Of a stretch of DNA of 64,000 nt, positions 1 through 11,243 are shown one piece after another. The notes below the pieces were generated by a model. It saw nothing but the letters and a program-made list of their open reading frames with translations. It made no database searches and was not told the origin of the DNA. The position numbers were made by a program, and so were the translations under genes. Source of the DNA: Orrella marina (GTDB lineage: Bacteria > Pseudomonadota > Gammaproteobacteria > Burkholderiales > Burkholderiaceae_B); contig NZ_CP028901.1 of the NCBI RefSeq assembly GCF_003058465.1, forward strand, positions 3,596,001-3,660,000. Direction: 5' to 3'. How positions within the stretch are numbered: the first letter of the stretch is position 1; every line of letters begins with the position of its first letter.

Positions 1-647
1 TTGATATGGTTGACCAGCAAGCGCGCAGCATTGTTCCCAATGAGGAAAGTCGCAAGTTTATTTCTCCGCTGGCGCTGACTGTGTTTATCTGGATCGTGTT
101 GATGAATGCACTGGATCTCGTTCCTGTGGATTTGATGCCCTGGATCTGGAAGACGACCGGGCTCGGTGCGCAAGTGGGTGACCCGCTTTACTATCACAAG
201 ATTCTGCCAACGGCGGATCTGAACGTGCCGCTTGGTATGGCCTTTGGTGTGTTGCTTCTGATGTTCTACTATGGCATCAAGATCAAGCACTTCGGCGGAT
301 TCGTGAAGGAACTGTTTACGGCTCCATTTCATGCGAACGGTTTTGCCGCAATTTTGCTGGCCCCTGCCAACTTTCTCCTGAACCTGGTCGAATATGCGGC
401 GAAGTCAGTGTCCATGGGGATGCGACTGTTCGGAAACATGTTTGCTGGTGAACTGATTTTCATGCTGGTTGCCTTGCTTGGTGGCGCATTCACCGGATTC
501 AATGGATCCAGCCTTGCGCTCGGCCTCGGTCACATTCTGGCTGGTTCAATCTGGGCAATCTTCCATATTTTGATTGTTTTGTTGCAAGGGTTCATCTTCA
601 TGATGCTGACGCTGGTTTACCTCGGCCAGGCGCATGAAGGGCACTGA
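1..647 (+). CDS. atpB: ATP synthase Fo subunit a, N-terminus outside the window
   Basis: Subunit a of the Fo membrane sector, which forms the proton half-channels against the c-ring. The visible part has several strongly hydrophobic helices. It also has the conserved segment around [15 protein letters not shown] (roughly 410-455), which carries the essential arginine, and a final amphipathic helix ending in LGQAHEGH. The frame is open to the left edge, and an internal ATG at position 6 would give only 213 residues, short of the roughly 270-290 usual in this group. I therefore read it as truncated by the window. It is the first visible gene of an operon in which atpE follows after 87 bases. 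Confidence 0.95.
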   Translation, partial: DMVDQQARSIVPNEESRKFISPLALTVFIWIVLMNALDLVPVDLMPWIWKTTGLGAQVGDPLYYHKILPTADLNVPLGMAFGVLLLMFYYGIKIKHFGGFVKELFTAPFHANGFAAILLAPANFLLNLVEYAAKSVSMGMRLFGNMFAGELIFMLVALLGGAFTGFNGSSLALGLGHILAGSIWAIFHILIVLLQGFIFMMLTLVYLGQAHEGH

Positions 648-713
648 CGGCAGAAAGACATAACAGTCGATCTGTTTTAACGAGTAGTACCACTTTTAAC
701 TTTGATTTTTTGA

Positions 714-974
<261 letters not shown>

Positions 975-990
975 TTGAATAGTGTCTCTC

Positions 991-1012
991 CTGCGCTCTT
1001 ACGGGAGCGCAG
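991..1012 (+). terminator. intercistronic hairpin between atpE and atpF
   Basis: CTGCGCTC and GAGCGCAG form a perfect 8-bp stem with a six-base loop, 17 bases after the atpE stop. No T-run follows, so it is more likely an mRNA-stabilising or processing hairpin than a strong terminator. Its position fits the need for far more subunit c than subunit b. Confidence 0.6.
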
Positions 1013-1129
1013 AACACTCACCGCCTGCTGTTGAGTCTGTTGTTTTATGACAGACCGATTGTGGGACATTCAGTCTAGTCAAGTGCTCCTCCACAAGGCG
1101 GACACTTCAGATGTGATAGGAAAACGACC

Positions 1130-1600
1130 GTGAATCTGAATGCGACTCTCTTCTTTCAGATGATCGTTTTTTTCGTGCTGGGTTGGGTCACGATGAAGTT
1201 CGTGTGGCCGCCTATTACGAAGGCGATCGAAGAGCGCCGGCAGAAAATTGCCGAGGGTCTGGCTGCCGCTGATAAAGGCAAGTCTGATCTTGCTCAAACC
1301 AAGGCCAGAATTGCAGCCATGGAAGAATCGGCCAAGTCCGATCTGCATGTGCGAGTGACTGAAGCCGAAAAGCACGGCGCTCATATCGTCGAGCAGGCTC
1401 GTGCTGAAGCTGAAAGCGAACGCGCACGCATTGTTGAGCAGGCCCGTCAGGAAGCTGCTCAGGAAATGCAACGTGCTCGCGAATCGCTGCGCAACGAGGT
1501 GGCCGACCTCGCCGTCCAGGGTGCTGGCCGGATTCTGCAGCGTGAAGTTGACGCGAAGGCCCACGCTGAGCTGCTTGCTCAGTTGAAGGCACAGCTTTAA
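1130..1600 (+). CDS. atpF: ATP synthase Fo subunit b
   Basis: Subunit b forms the peripheral stator stalk that links Fo to F1. The 156-residue protein has the normal architecture: a single N-terminal membrane helix (about residues 5-25), then a long charged, alanine-rich coiled coil to the C-terminus. It begins with GTG at 1130, preceded by AGGA, and the family-typical N-terminus MNLNATL supports this start. The length matches the 156 residues of the E. coli protein. atpH follows after only 14 bases. The 155-base gap from atpE contains the hairpin described separately. Confidence 0.96.
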   Translation: MNLNATLFFQMIVFFVLGWVTMKFVWPPITKAIEERRQKIAEGLAAADKGKSDLAQTKARIAAMEESAKSDLHVRVTEAEKHGAHIVEQARAEAESERARIVEQARQEAAQEMQRARESLRNEVADLAVQGAGRILQREVDAKAHAELLAQLKAQL

Positions 1601-1614
1601 TAGGCAGGCAAAAC

Positions 1615-2157
1615 ATGGCAGAGATTTCCACAGTTGCTCGTCCTTATGCGGAAGCCCTGTTTGCTGCAGTCAAGGCAGATGCGGCGGCGACCAAGGCGTG
1701 TGTAGAAGAATTGCGTGTGTTGACGGAACTCATGTCGATGGAGGACGTACGTATTGCGTTGTCCGATCCACGACTTGAGGATGATCAGCGCATCGAAATT
1801 TTGAACGCTCTGCTGCAGAACCAGCAGCTTTCGTCACAGATGCACAACTTTGTGCGCCTTCTGGTCGAGAACGACCGGTTGCTTCTGTTGCCAGTGATCA
1901 CCGAACAGTTCGAGTCCTTGAAGGACGCGGCAGAAGGTGTCGCGCAGGCTCAGATCACCAGTGCGTTTCCGCTTGATGACAATCAGGTTGCCGATCTGGT
2001 TCAGATGCTTGAGCCCAAGTTCAATATCAAACTAAAACCGCACGTCACGGTCGATCCTTCCCTCATTGGCGGGATACGGGTGATCGTAGGTGATCACGTG
2101 CTCGACACATCAGTACAAGCGCAGCTTAACCGCATGCGTGATGCGCTGGTGGCTTGA
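1615..2157 (+). CDS. atpH: ATP synthase F1 subunit delta
   Basis: Delta (the bacterial OSCP) connects the b-dimer to the top of the F1 head. The 180-residue protein starts MAEISTVARPYAEALF, the conserved first helix of the family. It ends in the conserved segment around LIGGIRVIVGDHVLDTSVQAQL, where the C-terminal domain contacts subunit b. Length is normal. It lies in the canonical position between atpF and atpA, 14 bases after atpF and 30 bases before atpA. Confidence 0.96.
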   Translation: MAEISTVARPYAEALFAAVKADAAATKACVEELRVLTELMSMEDVRIALSDPRLEDDQRIEILNALLQNQQLSSQMHNFVRLLVENDRLLLLPVITEQFESLKDAAEGVAQAQITSAFPLDDNQVADLVQMLEPKFNIKLKPHVTVDPSLIGGIRVIVGDHVLDTSVQAQLNRMRDALVA

Positions 2158-2187
2158 CGCCAGCAAAAAGAATTCAGGAGCCTGAAC

Positions 2188-3729
2188 ATGCAACTCAATC
2201 CCTCAGAGATCAGTGAACTACTAAAAAGCCGTATCGAGGGTCTTGGTGCCTCGACCGATGTTCGTTCCCAGGGAACGGTGGTGTCGGTGTCCGACGGTAT
2301 TACTCGTGTCCACGGTCTTTCCGACGTGATGCAGGGCGAAATGCTTGAGTTTCCGAACAATGTTTTCGGTCTCGCATTGAACCTGGAGCGTGACTCGGTG
2401 GGCGCCGTGATTCTCGGTGACTATACCAACGTGTCTGAGGGTGATGCCGTCAAGACAACCGGTCGAATCCTTGAAGTGCCTGTTGGCCCCGAGTTGCTTG
2501 GCCGCGTGGTCAACGCACTGGGCGTGCCAATCGACGGAAAAGGCCCGATCAACGCAAAAGAAACAGACATTATTGAGAAAGTGGCGCCTGGCGTGATCGC
2601 CCGTCAATCCGTTTCCCAGCCGCTTCAGACTGGTATCAAGGCGATTGACTCGATGGTTCCAATTGGTCGCGGCCAGCGTGAACTGATCATCGGTGATCGT
2701 CAGACTGGTAAGACGGCTGTTGCGGTTGATGCGATCATTAACCAGAAGGGCAAAGACGTCAAGTGCGTTTATGTTGCGATCGGTCAGAAGGCTTCCACAA
2801 TCAATAACGTCGTGCGCAAGCTCGAAGAGCACGGCGCGCTGGAGTACACGATTGTTGTCGCAGCTGCAGCATCTGACTCCGCTGCAATGCAGTATCTGTC
2901 AGCCTATGCAGGTTGCACCATGGGCGAATACTTCCGTGACCGTGGTCAGGACGCACTGATCGTTTATGACGATCTCACCAAGCAGGCCTGGGCCTATCGC
3001 CAGGTTTCACTGCTTTTGCGCCGTCCTCCGGGCCGTGAAGCGTATCCTGGTGACGTTTTCTACCTGCACTCACGTCTGCTTGAGCGTGCTGCACGCGTGA
3101 ACACTGACTATGTCGAGAAGTTCACGAACGGCGAAGTCAAGGGTCAAACCGGATCGCTGACCGCATTGCCGATCATCGAAACCCAGGCGGGTGACGTGTC
3201 TGCATTCGTTCCGACCAACGTGATCTCGATTACCGACGGCCAGATATTCCTGGAGACCGATCTGTTCAACGCAGGTGTTCGTCCAGCTATCAACGCAGGT
3301 ATCTCGGTGTCTCGTGTGGGTGGTTCTGCTCAGACCAAGATCGTCAAGAAGCTTTCTGGCGGTATTCGTACCGACCTCGCGCAGTATCGTGAACTGGCTG
3401 CCTTTGCCCAGTTTGCATCCGATCTGGATGACGCAACTCGCCGTCAGCTTGAGCGCGGAAAGCGCGTTGTTGAGTTGTTGAAGCAGCCACAGTACCAGCC
3501 ACTGCAAGTTTGGGAGCTTGGTGTCGTGCTGTTCGCGGTCAACAACGGTTATCTTGATGATGTCGACGTCGGCCAGGTCCTTTCATTTGAGAAAGGGCTG
3601 AAGGATCACCTCAAGGCCAAACACGCCGGGTTTATCGAGCGTGTCGAATCCAGCAAGGAGCTGTCCAAGGACGACGAAGCCGAACTGGTTGCTGCACTGC
3701 AGGAATTCAAGAAACACGGCGCGTACTGA
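2188..3729 (+). CDS. atpA: ATP synthase F1 subunit alpha
   Basis: The non-catalytic nucleotide-binding subunit of the F1 hexamer. At 513 residues it is the normal length. It has the N-terminal beta-barrel, the P-loop GDRQTGKT near residue 170, and the conserved C-terminal region. The start [17 protein letters not shown] is the family N-terminus, preceded by a clear AGGAG. It lies between atpH and atpG without unusual spacing. Nothing in the sequence suggests truncation or altered catalytic residues. Confidence 0.98.
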   Translation: MQLNPSEISELLKSRIEGLGASTDVRSQGTVVSVSDGITRVHGLSDVMQGEMLEFPNNVFGLALNLERDSVGAVILGDYTNVSEGDAVKTTGRILEVPVGPELLGRVVNALGVPIDGKGPINAKETDIIEKVAPGVIARQSVSQPLQTGIKAIDSMVPIGRGQRELIIGDRQTGKTAVAVDAIINQKGKDVKCVYVAIGQKASTINNVVRKLEEHGALEYTIVVAAAASDSAAMQYLSAYAGCTMGEYFRDRGQDALIVYDDLTKQAWAYRQVSLLLRRPPGREAYPGDVFYLHSRLLERAARVNTDYVEKFTNGEVKGQTGSLTALPIIETQAGDVSAFVPTNVISITDGQIFLETDLFNAGVRPAINAGISVSRVGGSAQTKIVKKLSGGIRTDLAQYRELAAFAQFASDLDDATRRQLERGKRVVELLKQPQYQPLQVWELGVVLFAVNNGYLDDVDVGQVLSFEKGLKDHLKAKHAGFIERVESSKELSKDDEAELVAALQEFKKHGAY

Positions 3730-3759
3730 TCCGTCTGATCCACTGAATCGGGAACCAAG

Positions 3760-4677
3760 ATGGCAGGAATTAAGGAAATTCGTACCAAGATCAAGAGCGT
3801 GCAGAACACGCGAAAGATCACCAAGGCCATGGAGATGGTGGCTGCATCCAAGATGCGCAAGGCGCAGGAACGCATGCGTGCGGGCCGGCCGTATGCTGTC
3901 AAGGTGCGCAACATGGCTGCGCATCTCATGCAGGCGAATCCGGAATACAGCCACCCGTACCTCAATGAACGTGAAGAGCTCAAAGCGGTTGGTGTGGTGG
4001 TTGTCACGACCGACAAGGGACTCTGCGGTGGCTTGAACACCAATATCATGCGTCTCTTGTTGGGTCGCTACAAGGAGTTCCAGGAGAAAGACGTCAAGAT
4101 GCAGTTCACGGCGCTTGGAAACAAGGGTCTGGGCACGCTAACACGCCTAGGCGCAAAGATTGTCTCTCAGGAAGTCGGGTTGGGCGACAAGCCAGAACTG
4201 GACCGTTTGATCGGTGCGATCAAGGTGCAGATGGATGACTTTGAAGAAGGTCGCGTCGACGCGGTATATCTTGCAACCAGCCGTTTCGTCAACACGATGC
4301 GACAGGAACCGGTGTTCTTCCGTCTGCTGCCGCTGCCAGGGAAGCTTCAGGACCCTTACAGCGCGTTCGAACACCCTCTCGAGGGTGTCGATCAAGGTGA
4401 AGAGACCAAGGCAAGTTATAGCTGGGACTACATCTACGAGCCCGATCCCAAGTCCGTGATCGATGAATTGCTCAAGCGTTATGTGGAAGGTGTGGTCTAT
4501 CAGGCGGTAGCGGAGAACATGGCTTCCGAGCAATCAGCCCGGATGGTTGCCATGAAGGCCGCATCGGACAACGCCAAGAAAGTGATTGGTGAATTGCAGC
4601 TGGTCTACAACAAGACGCGTCAGGCCGCGATTACCAAGGAAATTTCGGAAATTGTGGGAGGCGCAGCAGCCGTCTGA
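3760..4677 (+). CDS. atpG: ATP synthase F1 subunit gamma
   Basis: Gamma is the central rotor shaft, formed by its N- and C-terminal helices inside the alpha3beta3 head. The 305-residue protein starts [20 protein letters not shown] and ends with the helix carrying [18 protein letters not shown], both diagnostic. It is slightly longer than the roughly 290 residues of enterobacterial gamma. The extra residues appear to lie in the middle domain (around 195-225, an acidic stretch before [10 protein letters not shown]). It follows atpA by 30 bases and precedes atpD by 55. Confidence 0.97.
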   Translation: MAGIKEIRTKIKSVQNTRKITKAMEMVAASKMRKAQERMRAGRPYAVKVRNMAAHLMQANPEYSHPYLNEREELKAVGVVVVTTDKGLCGGLNTNIMRLLLGRYKEFQEKDVKMQFTALGNKGLGTLTRLGAKIVSQEVGLGDKPELDRLIGAIKVQMDDFEEGRVDAVYLATSRFVNTMRQEPVFFRLLPLPGKLQDPYSAFEHPLEGVDQGEETKASYSWDYIYEPDPKSVIDELLKRYVEGVVYQAVAENMASEQSARMVAMKAASDNAKKVIGELQLVYNKTRQAAITKEISEIVGGAAAV

Positions 4678-4723
4678 TAGTACAGACTGTCTGCAAGCCA
4701 GCCCTTTACAAGTTATCGAGTAA

Positions 4724-6133
<1,410 letters not shown>

Positions 6134-6145
6134 GGGGAATTGAGT

Positions 6146-6571
6146 ATGAGCACAATTAAAGTGGATGTCGTCAGTGCTGAACAGTCCCTGTTTCAGGGCA
6201 ACGCAAAGTTTGTTGCGCTGCCCGGAGAAGCAGGTGAGCTTGGCGTACTGCCCGGCCACACTCCGCTGATTACCCGCATTCGTCCAGGTACGGTCAAGAT
6301 TGTCCTGGAAGACGGTTCAGAAGAGTCGATTTTTGTGGCGGGCGGTCTGCTTGAAATTCAGCCTGGCCATGTCACGGTACTTTCTGACACGGCAATTCGT
6401 GAAGATGATCTGGATGAGGCCAAGGCTATTGAGGCTCGTCGTCGTGCCGAGGAAAGTCTCGGTAAGGTGAAAGACAAGGCTGAACTGGCTGTTGTCCAGG
6501 CGGAACTCGAGATGCTTGCAGCGCAGGCAACAGCTGCTCGCAAACTGAGAGCGAACAAGAGTACGCATTAA
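6146..6571 (+). CDS. atpC: ATP synthase F1 subunit epsilon
   Basis: Epsilon attaches gamma to the c-ring and can inhibit ATP hydrolysis through its C-terminal helices. The protein has the N-terminal beta-sandwich ([16 protein letters not shown]) and the C-terminal two-helix domain rich in Ala, Glu and Arg. I chose ATG 6146, giving 141 residues, because AAGGGG lies about eight bases upstream. The in-frame TTG at 6140 would sit too close to that site. It is the last gene of the operon and is followed by a rho-independent terminator. Confidence 0.95.
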   Translation: MSTIKVDVVSAEQSLFQGNAKFVALPGEAGELGVLPGHTPLITRIRPGTVKIVLEDGSEESIFVAGGLLEIQPGHVTVLSDTAIREDDLDEAKAIEARRRAEESLGKVKDKAELAVVQAELEMLAAQATAARKLRANKSTH

Positions 6572-6598
6572 GATTGCGTGAACTCCGAATAGGCAGGA

Positions 6599-6633
6599 AG
6601 CCCTTGAGCGGATACGCTTGAGGGCTTTTCTGT
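6599..6633 (+). terminator. rho-independent terminator of the atp operon
   Basis: AGCCCTTGAGCG and CGCTTGAGGGCT (the inner arms CGCT/AGCG pair fully) form a 12-bp stem with the loop GATA. A T-rich tail (TTTCTGTTT) follows directly. It lies 28 bases after the atpC stop and just before the next gene, so that gene probably needs its own promoter or read-through. Confidence 0.85.
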
Positions 6634-6649
6634 TTCTGGAGTTCTTCTC

Positions 6650-7576
6650 ATGCGTCAGCAAGTCGATCTTGCAGTCCTTCACGTGCAACTCAACCGGGAC
6701 TGGTTTGAGTCACAACTCTCGAGCGTACAGCCAGCGCTTACACGCATTGTCTGCCATGAGTTGCCATGGGAGCGTGATGGCGAATTTCCGCCTCCCAAAT
6801 CGGATTCGCTCAATGTCTCTCTCAGGACAGATCTTCTCTACCACGCAGCCGTGCGCTTGCGCCGATATGACGCCTTGCTTATGCCTGTTTCGATGGAGAC
6901 ACTTGCCTGGACGCGGCGGCTGCTTGCATCAATTCCACGCGGCCCGAGTATTCCGGTAATTGGTGTGCTACTGAACGTGCAGCCTGCCGGGATGGTGGAT
7001 CTGCTTGAGCTCGGCATGATTGACTTTGTTCAGACTCCCATCAATGTAGGGGAGTTGCGTGCAAGGATCCTGTGCGCTGTATCCAGGGCCCCCAGAAGGA
7101 TGGTCTTGCGCGATCGCATTATGGGTACAGGGGAACGCTACGAAGACTATACGCGCTTACGGCGTGCCCTGGCGCTTGAGCGTCCTTGGTGCGCAAGTCG
7201 CTACAGTGCGCAGGAAGCAGTCAGTCCACAGCTTTCAGTCCCTCAGGAAGGGCGCAGTATCTGGGGGCCAAAAGACCAGTCGCTGGGGCAAGGGTGGTCG
7301 TGCACTCCACAGTTGCATGATAGCCATCAGGTTGCCGAAGACCTGCCAATTGTCGAGCGTCTGCGCAGAGTTCTCGAGAATCGCTATCAAACATTTGGTG
7401 AAGTGAAAGCGCAACTTATCTCGGAATTTGAGTCGCAGTACGTCAAGGACGCACTTGCTATGCAGAACGGAAATGTTGCACGTGCCGCAGCAGCCTCGGG
7501 TAAGAATCGCCGCGCGTTCTGGGAAATCATGCGCAAGCACAAGATTGATGCCAAGACATATCGGGACGTTAGCTAA
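6650..7576 (+). CDS. orphan regulator: receiver-like N-domain plus Fis-type HTH
   Basis: A 308-residue protein I can place by architecture only. Residues about 5-145 resemble a degenerate response-regulator receiver: a hydrophobic strand ending DALLMPVS, then VIGVLLNVQ, and a final LGMIDFVQTPINVGELRARIL that mimics the usual GADDYLxKPF...ELLARI ending. The usual acidic pocket and phosphoacceptor aspartate are not evident. A poorly conserved linker follows (about 150-240). The last roughly 65 residues are a Fis/NtrC-type helix-turn-helix (FESQYVKDAL...GNVARAAAASGKNRRAFW). The AAA+ sigma54 ATPase module that normally separates these two domains is absent. GGAG lies eight bases before the ATG. 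It sits directly behind the atp terminator and about 100 bases before hemE, with no sensor kinase nearby. Confidence 0.7.
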   Translation: MRQQVDLAVLHVQLNRDWFESQLSSVQPALTRIVCHELPWERDGEFPPPKSDSLNVSLRTDLLYHAAVRLRRYDALLMPVSMETLAWTRRLLASIPRGPSIPVIGVLLNVQPAGMVDLLELGMIDFVQTPINVGELRARILCAVSRAPRRMVLRDRIMGTGERYEDYTRLRRALALERPWCASRYSAQEAVSPQLSVPQEGRSIWGPKDQSLGQGWSCTPQLHDSHQVAEDLPIVERLRRVLENRYQTFGEVKAQLISEFESQYVKDALAMQNGNVARAAAASGKNRRAFWEIMRKHKIDAKTYRDVS

Positions 7577-7676
7577 GGCAACGGGCTGCGGCGATGTTCA
7601 TCGAGGAAGGCATAGTTAGCAGTGCACTCGGTAGATGGGTACAATCTTGGGTCAGCCTAACAGATTGATATGAACA

Positions 7677-8774
7677 GTGACCACTACAGAACAACTCTCG
7701 CGCTTGTCTCCTCTGAAAAATGATGTCTTCCTGCGAGCGCTAAAGCGCCAGCCAGTTCCGTATACGCCGGTCTGGCTGATGCGGCAGGCCGGTCGCTATT
7801 TGCCTGAGTATCGTGCAACGCGCTCGAGAGCCGGGTCTTTCATGGGTCTCGCGCAGAGTCCTGAATGGGCGACTGAGGTAACGCTCCAGCCTCTGGAGCG
7901 CTTTTCGCTCGATGCCGCTATATTGTTTTCAGACATTCTGACAGTGCCTGATGCGATGGGTCTGGGATTGTCGTTTGTGCAGGGGGAGGGGCCGCGGTTT
8001 GCGACGCCTCTTCGTGACGAGGCGCAGGTCAAAGCCTTGACTGTGCCAGACATGAGCAAATTGCAGTATGTATTTGATGCGGTCAAGATGATCAGGCGCT
8101 CACTCGACGGACGGGTTCCGTTAATCGGTTTCGCTGGGAGTCCTTTCACCATCGCCTGTTACATGATCGAAGGGCAGGGCACGCGTGAGTATCGTCAGAT
8201 CAAAACCATGATGTACGCAAGGCCTGACTTGTTGCACCATATACTCGACATCAACGCACGTGCAACGATCGACTACCTGAACGCACAGATTGAGTCGGGT
8301 GCCCAGGCCGTAATGGTGTTCGATAGTTGGGGTGGCGTCCTGCCCGATGGCATGTACCAGCAATTCTCCCTTGAGTACATGCGCAGGGTTGTTGCAGGTC
8401 TTGCGTTAGGTGAGGGCGAGCGCCGGATCCCGGTCATTCTCTTCACAAAAGGTGGTGGTCTTTGGCTGGATCAGATTGCAAGTACAGGATGCGATGCACT
8501 TGGCGTGGACTGGACGGTCAATCTGGCTGTTGCCAGAAAGCAGACCAGTGACCAAGTTGCGTTGCAGGGCAATCTGGATCCCATGTCACTTTTTGCACCC
8601 GAAAGCGCGGTTCGGGCTGAAGTCAGACGACTCCTGGATTCGTTCGGAGACGTCGGGGAAGGTGGTCACGTGTTCAATCTTGGGCATGGCATTTCACAGT
8701 TCACTCCACCCGAAGTGGTTGCGGCGCTTGTTGATGAAGTTCACCAGTACAGCCCTCGATACCACAAATATTGA
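7677..8774 (+). CDS. hemE: uroporphyrinogen decarboxylase
   Basis: Decarboxylates the four acetate side chains of uroporphyrinogen III to coproporphyrinogen III in cytosolic haem biosynthesis. The 365-residue protein has the signature [16 protein letters not shown] near the N-terminus, the second conserved block [15 protein letters not shown], and the C-terminal [13 protein letters not shown]. These are full-length family features. The start is GTG at 7677, because an ATG seven bases upstream is out of frame. The ribosome site is weak. The gene stands alone between the orphan regulator and the hemE-priA spacer. Confidence 0.97.
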   Translation: MTTTEQLSRLSPLKNDVFLRALKRQPVPYTPVWLMRQAGRYLPEYRATRSRAGSFMGLAQSPEWATEVTLQPLERFSLDAAILFSDILTVPDAMGLGLSFVQGEGPRFATPLRDEAQVKALTVPDMSKLQYVFDAVKMIRRSLDGRVPLIGFAGSPFTIACYMIEGQGTREYRQIKTMMYARPDLLHHILDINARATIDYLNAQIESGAQAVMVFDSWGGVLPDGMYQQFSLEYMRRVVAGLALGEGERRIPVILFTKGGGLWLDQIASTGCDALGVDWTVNLAVARKQTSDQVALQGNLDPMSLFAPESAVRAEVRRLLDSFGDVGEGGHVFNLGHGISQFTPPEVVAALVDEVHQYSPRYHKY

Positions 8775-9064
8775 ACGAGAAGGACGGTTCAGAAGGTTTT
8801 TTTTCTGAGTTGTGCACAGTTGGTCCCGGTATTCAGGTTATCCCTCATTTCAATAAGTTTCTGGCGAAATGTTTTCTATAAGGCATTGAAATAAAAAGAA
8901 TTGTATCCGCTTTTTAATGCTTGTCTCATGGTGCACTCTACCTTGACAGCGGATTTGAACAGGAATTCAACAGTGTTTTCCCCAAAGTTATCCACAGGCG
9001 GTCCAGGGGCATGAAAGTCACTACAGGCCAGTCAATTAGCCGGACTCTCGAGAAATCACTTTAA
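8775..9064. promoter_or_regulatory. hemE-priA spacer with DnaA-box-like sites
   Basis: This 290-base spacer holds no gene I can support. It contains a perfect DnaA box TTATCCACA at 8988-8996 and a one-mismatch box TTGTGCACA at 8810-8818. Between them is a conspicuously AT-rich stretch (about 8858-8925). A TTGACA -35-like hexamer lies at 8943-8948, but no good -10 follows at 17 bases. An eight-T run at about 8797-8804 follows hemE. I infer possible DnaA control of priA or a minor DnaA-binding locus. The sequence alone does not prove binding. Confidence 0.45.
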
Positions 9065-11212
9065 ATGGAAGGCGAAATCGGAGCAGACTCACTCCCGACA
9101 ACCGGAGCAGAGAATCAGTACCTGTTCTGGGCTAAGGTAGCCCTTGACGTGCCCATTGGTGATCTGTTCGAGTATGAGGTTCGTGTCCGCTGTGAACCAG
9201 GGCAAAGGGTGATTGTTCCATTTGGTCAGAGAACCTTGATAGGTGTTGTTGTTTCTGTTCATGATGAGCCTTCCATGGCCTCTGATCAGGTCCGGCCCGT
9301 CATGGAAGTGCTTGATGATTTGCCGGTGCTATCGACGAGATGGCTGGCGATGGCCAGTTTTGCTGCACGCTACTATCACCGTACCCTCGGAGAGGTGATA
9401 TTGCCAGCCATACCTGTCACGCTGCGTAAACCCGCGTCTTACCTGGACAACCCCCCGGAAAAACGTCCCGTCGCGCGACTAAGAAAACGGCTCGCCAAGT
9501 TGTCAAAGCAGTCCTCTGTCCTGGGGACGATCGTAGCCGAGTCGACTGACACCAGTGTCAGCAACGCGATTGTAGAACGCGAGCTCACCCATGATCAGAG
9601 ACAAGCTGTTGAGGCGATTGATGCTGCAAACGGCTTTCAGACCTTTCTGCTTTTCGGGGTCACAGGGGCAGGCAAGACAGAGGTGTATCTGCAGGCAGCG
9701 ATTCATGTCCTTCGGCGTGGAGGATCTGTCCTGTTCCTGGTCCCAGAGATCAATTTGACACCGCAATTTGCGGCAGCTCTGGGCCAGCGGTTGCAGGACG
9801 TAGTGGATGCTCATGAGGTTGCGCTCATGCATAGCGGTCTGTCAGATGGACAGCGCTCGGCAAGCTGGCTTGCAATCCTTGAAGGTCAGGCCAGGGTGGT
9901 GCTGGGTACTCGTCTGGCGATCTTTGCGCCCCTTCCGCGAGTGGACCTCATCGTTGTGGATGAGGAGCATGACGCCTCGTACAAGCAGCAGGAAGGATTG
10001 CGTTACTCTGCGCGCGACCTGGCGGTCTGGCGTGCGCACCAGCACAGGTGTCCCGTGATTCTCGGCTCTGCGACCCCTTCGCTTGAGTCCTGGTGGCATG
10101 CGCAGCGCGGCCGCTATCATCGGCTGAATCTGACAGAGCGAGCGCTGACCGTACCGCTGCCGTCCGTTCGACTCGTTGATACGCGAAGATTGCAACTCGA
10201 ACAAGGCATCTCGCCCCAGGTCAGTGAGGCGATGCGAGAGACACTCGAGGGCGGACAGCAGGTGCTGGTGTACCTGAATCGACGTGGTTATGCTCCGGTT
10301 CTGCACTGTCAGAGTTGTGGATGGCTGACTCAGTGCCAGCATTGCAGCGTATTCACTGTGCTACACAAGGCAGCCGGCAAGATGCGTCTGCATTGCCACC
10401 ACTGCGGTGTGCAGCGACAGGTCCCGCGTGCCTGCCCGGAGTGTGGTGACCAGGATTTGCAACCAATGGGCAGAGGAACCCAGCGGCTGGAGGAATTCCT
10501 GCAAACGCTGTTCCCGGATCGCACGATCTTGCGTATTGATGCAGACAGCACGCGCACCAAAGGGTCTGCTCAGAAGCTGTTTGATCATGTCCATTCGGGA
10601 AAGGTTGACATTCTGGTTGGTACGCAGATGGTGTCCAAAGGTCATGACTTCAGGAACCTCGGTCTGGTTGTTGTACTCAATTCGGACGCAGCACTCTTCT
10701 CCCAGGATTTTCGGGCGCCGGAAAGACTGTTTGCACAGCTGGTTCAGGTCTCCGGCCGAGCCGGTCGACATACCGGAGAGGGCAAAGTGATCGTGCAGAC
10801 TGACTATCCCGAACAGTCGGTTTATCAGGCTTTGATACGGCATGATTACGAGGGTTTTGCGCGGTCTCAGATCGCCGAGCGGGAGCAAGCCGGGTTACCC
10901 CCTTTCAGTTTTCAGGCCTTGATGACTGCACAGGCAAAGGAGCTCCCGGTTGCCGTTTCTTTCCTGGAGCAAGCCAGAGAGAGTGCGCAGACGTGGCTGG
11001 CATCGAGTGAAGTTGACTGCGTCATGCTTTATGACGTTGTGCCGTTGCGGGTGGTACGAGTGGCAGGACAATGTCGTGCGCAGCTGTTGATCGAATCGTC
11101 ATCACGGGTCATGCTACAGCGGCTACTGAGCGAATGGCTGCCAGAGCTGGGCTCAAGGTTTGGTGCTGCGGGTCTGCGGTGGCAAATTGAAGTCGATCCA
11201 CTTGAAATTTGA
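9065..11212 (+). CDS. priA: primosomal replication restart helicase PriA
   Basis: PriA recognises stalled forks and D-loops and reloads the replisome. The 715-residue protein has, in order: the N-terminal DNA-binding domain (about residues 20-110); the helicase P-loop GVTGAGKT (about 199-206); the DEEH box in VVDEEHDASYKQQ (about 299); and the zinc-binding insertion with eight cysteines (CQSCGWLTQCQHC ... CHHCGVQ ... CPECG, about 417-461). The C-terminal helicase lobe contains GTQMVSKGHDF. All catalytic and zinc-binding residues are visible. rep follows 31 bases downstream in the same direction, so the two replication-restart helicases may be co-transcribed. Confidence 0.97.
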   Translation: MEGEIGADSLPTTGAENQYLFWAKVALDVPIGDLFEYEVRVRCEPGQRVIVPFGQRTLIGVVVSVHDEPSMASDQVRPVMEVLDDLPVLSTRWLAMASFAARYYHRTLGEVILPAIPVTLRKPASYLDNPPEKRPVARLRKRLAKLSKQSSVLGTIVAESTDTSVSNAIVERELTHDQRQAVEAIDAANGFQTFLLFGVTGAGKTEVYLQAAIHVLRRGGSVLFLVPEINLTPQFAAALGQRLQDVVDAHEVALMHSGLSDGQRSASWLAILEGQARVVLGTRLAIFAPLPRVDLIVVDEEHDASYKQQEGLRYSARDLAVWRAHQHRCPVILGSATPSLESWWHAQRGRYHRLNLTERALTVPLPSVRLVDTRRLQLEQGISPQVSEAMRETLEGGQQVLVYLNRRGYAPVLHCQSCGWLTQCQHCSVFTVLHKAAGKMRLHCHHCGVQRQVPRACPECGDQDLQPMGRGTQRLEEFLQTLFPDRTILRIDADSTRTKGSAQKLFDHVHSGKVDILVGTQMVSKGHDFRNLGLVVVLNSDAALFSQDFRAPERLFAQLVQVSGRAGRHTGEGKVIVQTDYPEQSVYQALIRHDYEGFARSQIAEREQAGLPPFSFQALMTAQAKELPVAVSFLEQARESAQTWLASSEVDCVMLYDVVPLRVVRVAGQCRAQLLIESSSRVMLQRLLSEWLPELGSRFGAAGLRWQIEVDPLEI

Positions 11213-11243
11213 AGGCGAGCATCTTGAAACGTGAGGGTTTGTT

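Noticed and set aside
8775..9064. The chromosomal replication origin
   Set aside because: Only one perfect DnaA box and one near match, no dnaA, gidA, parAB or rpmH in the window. The sites fit local control better.
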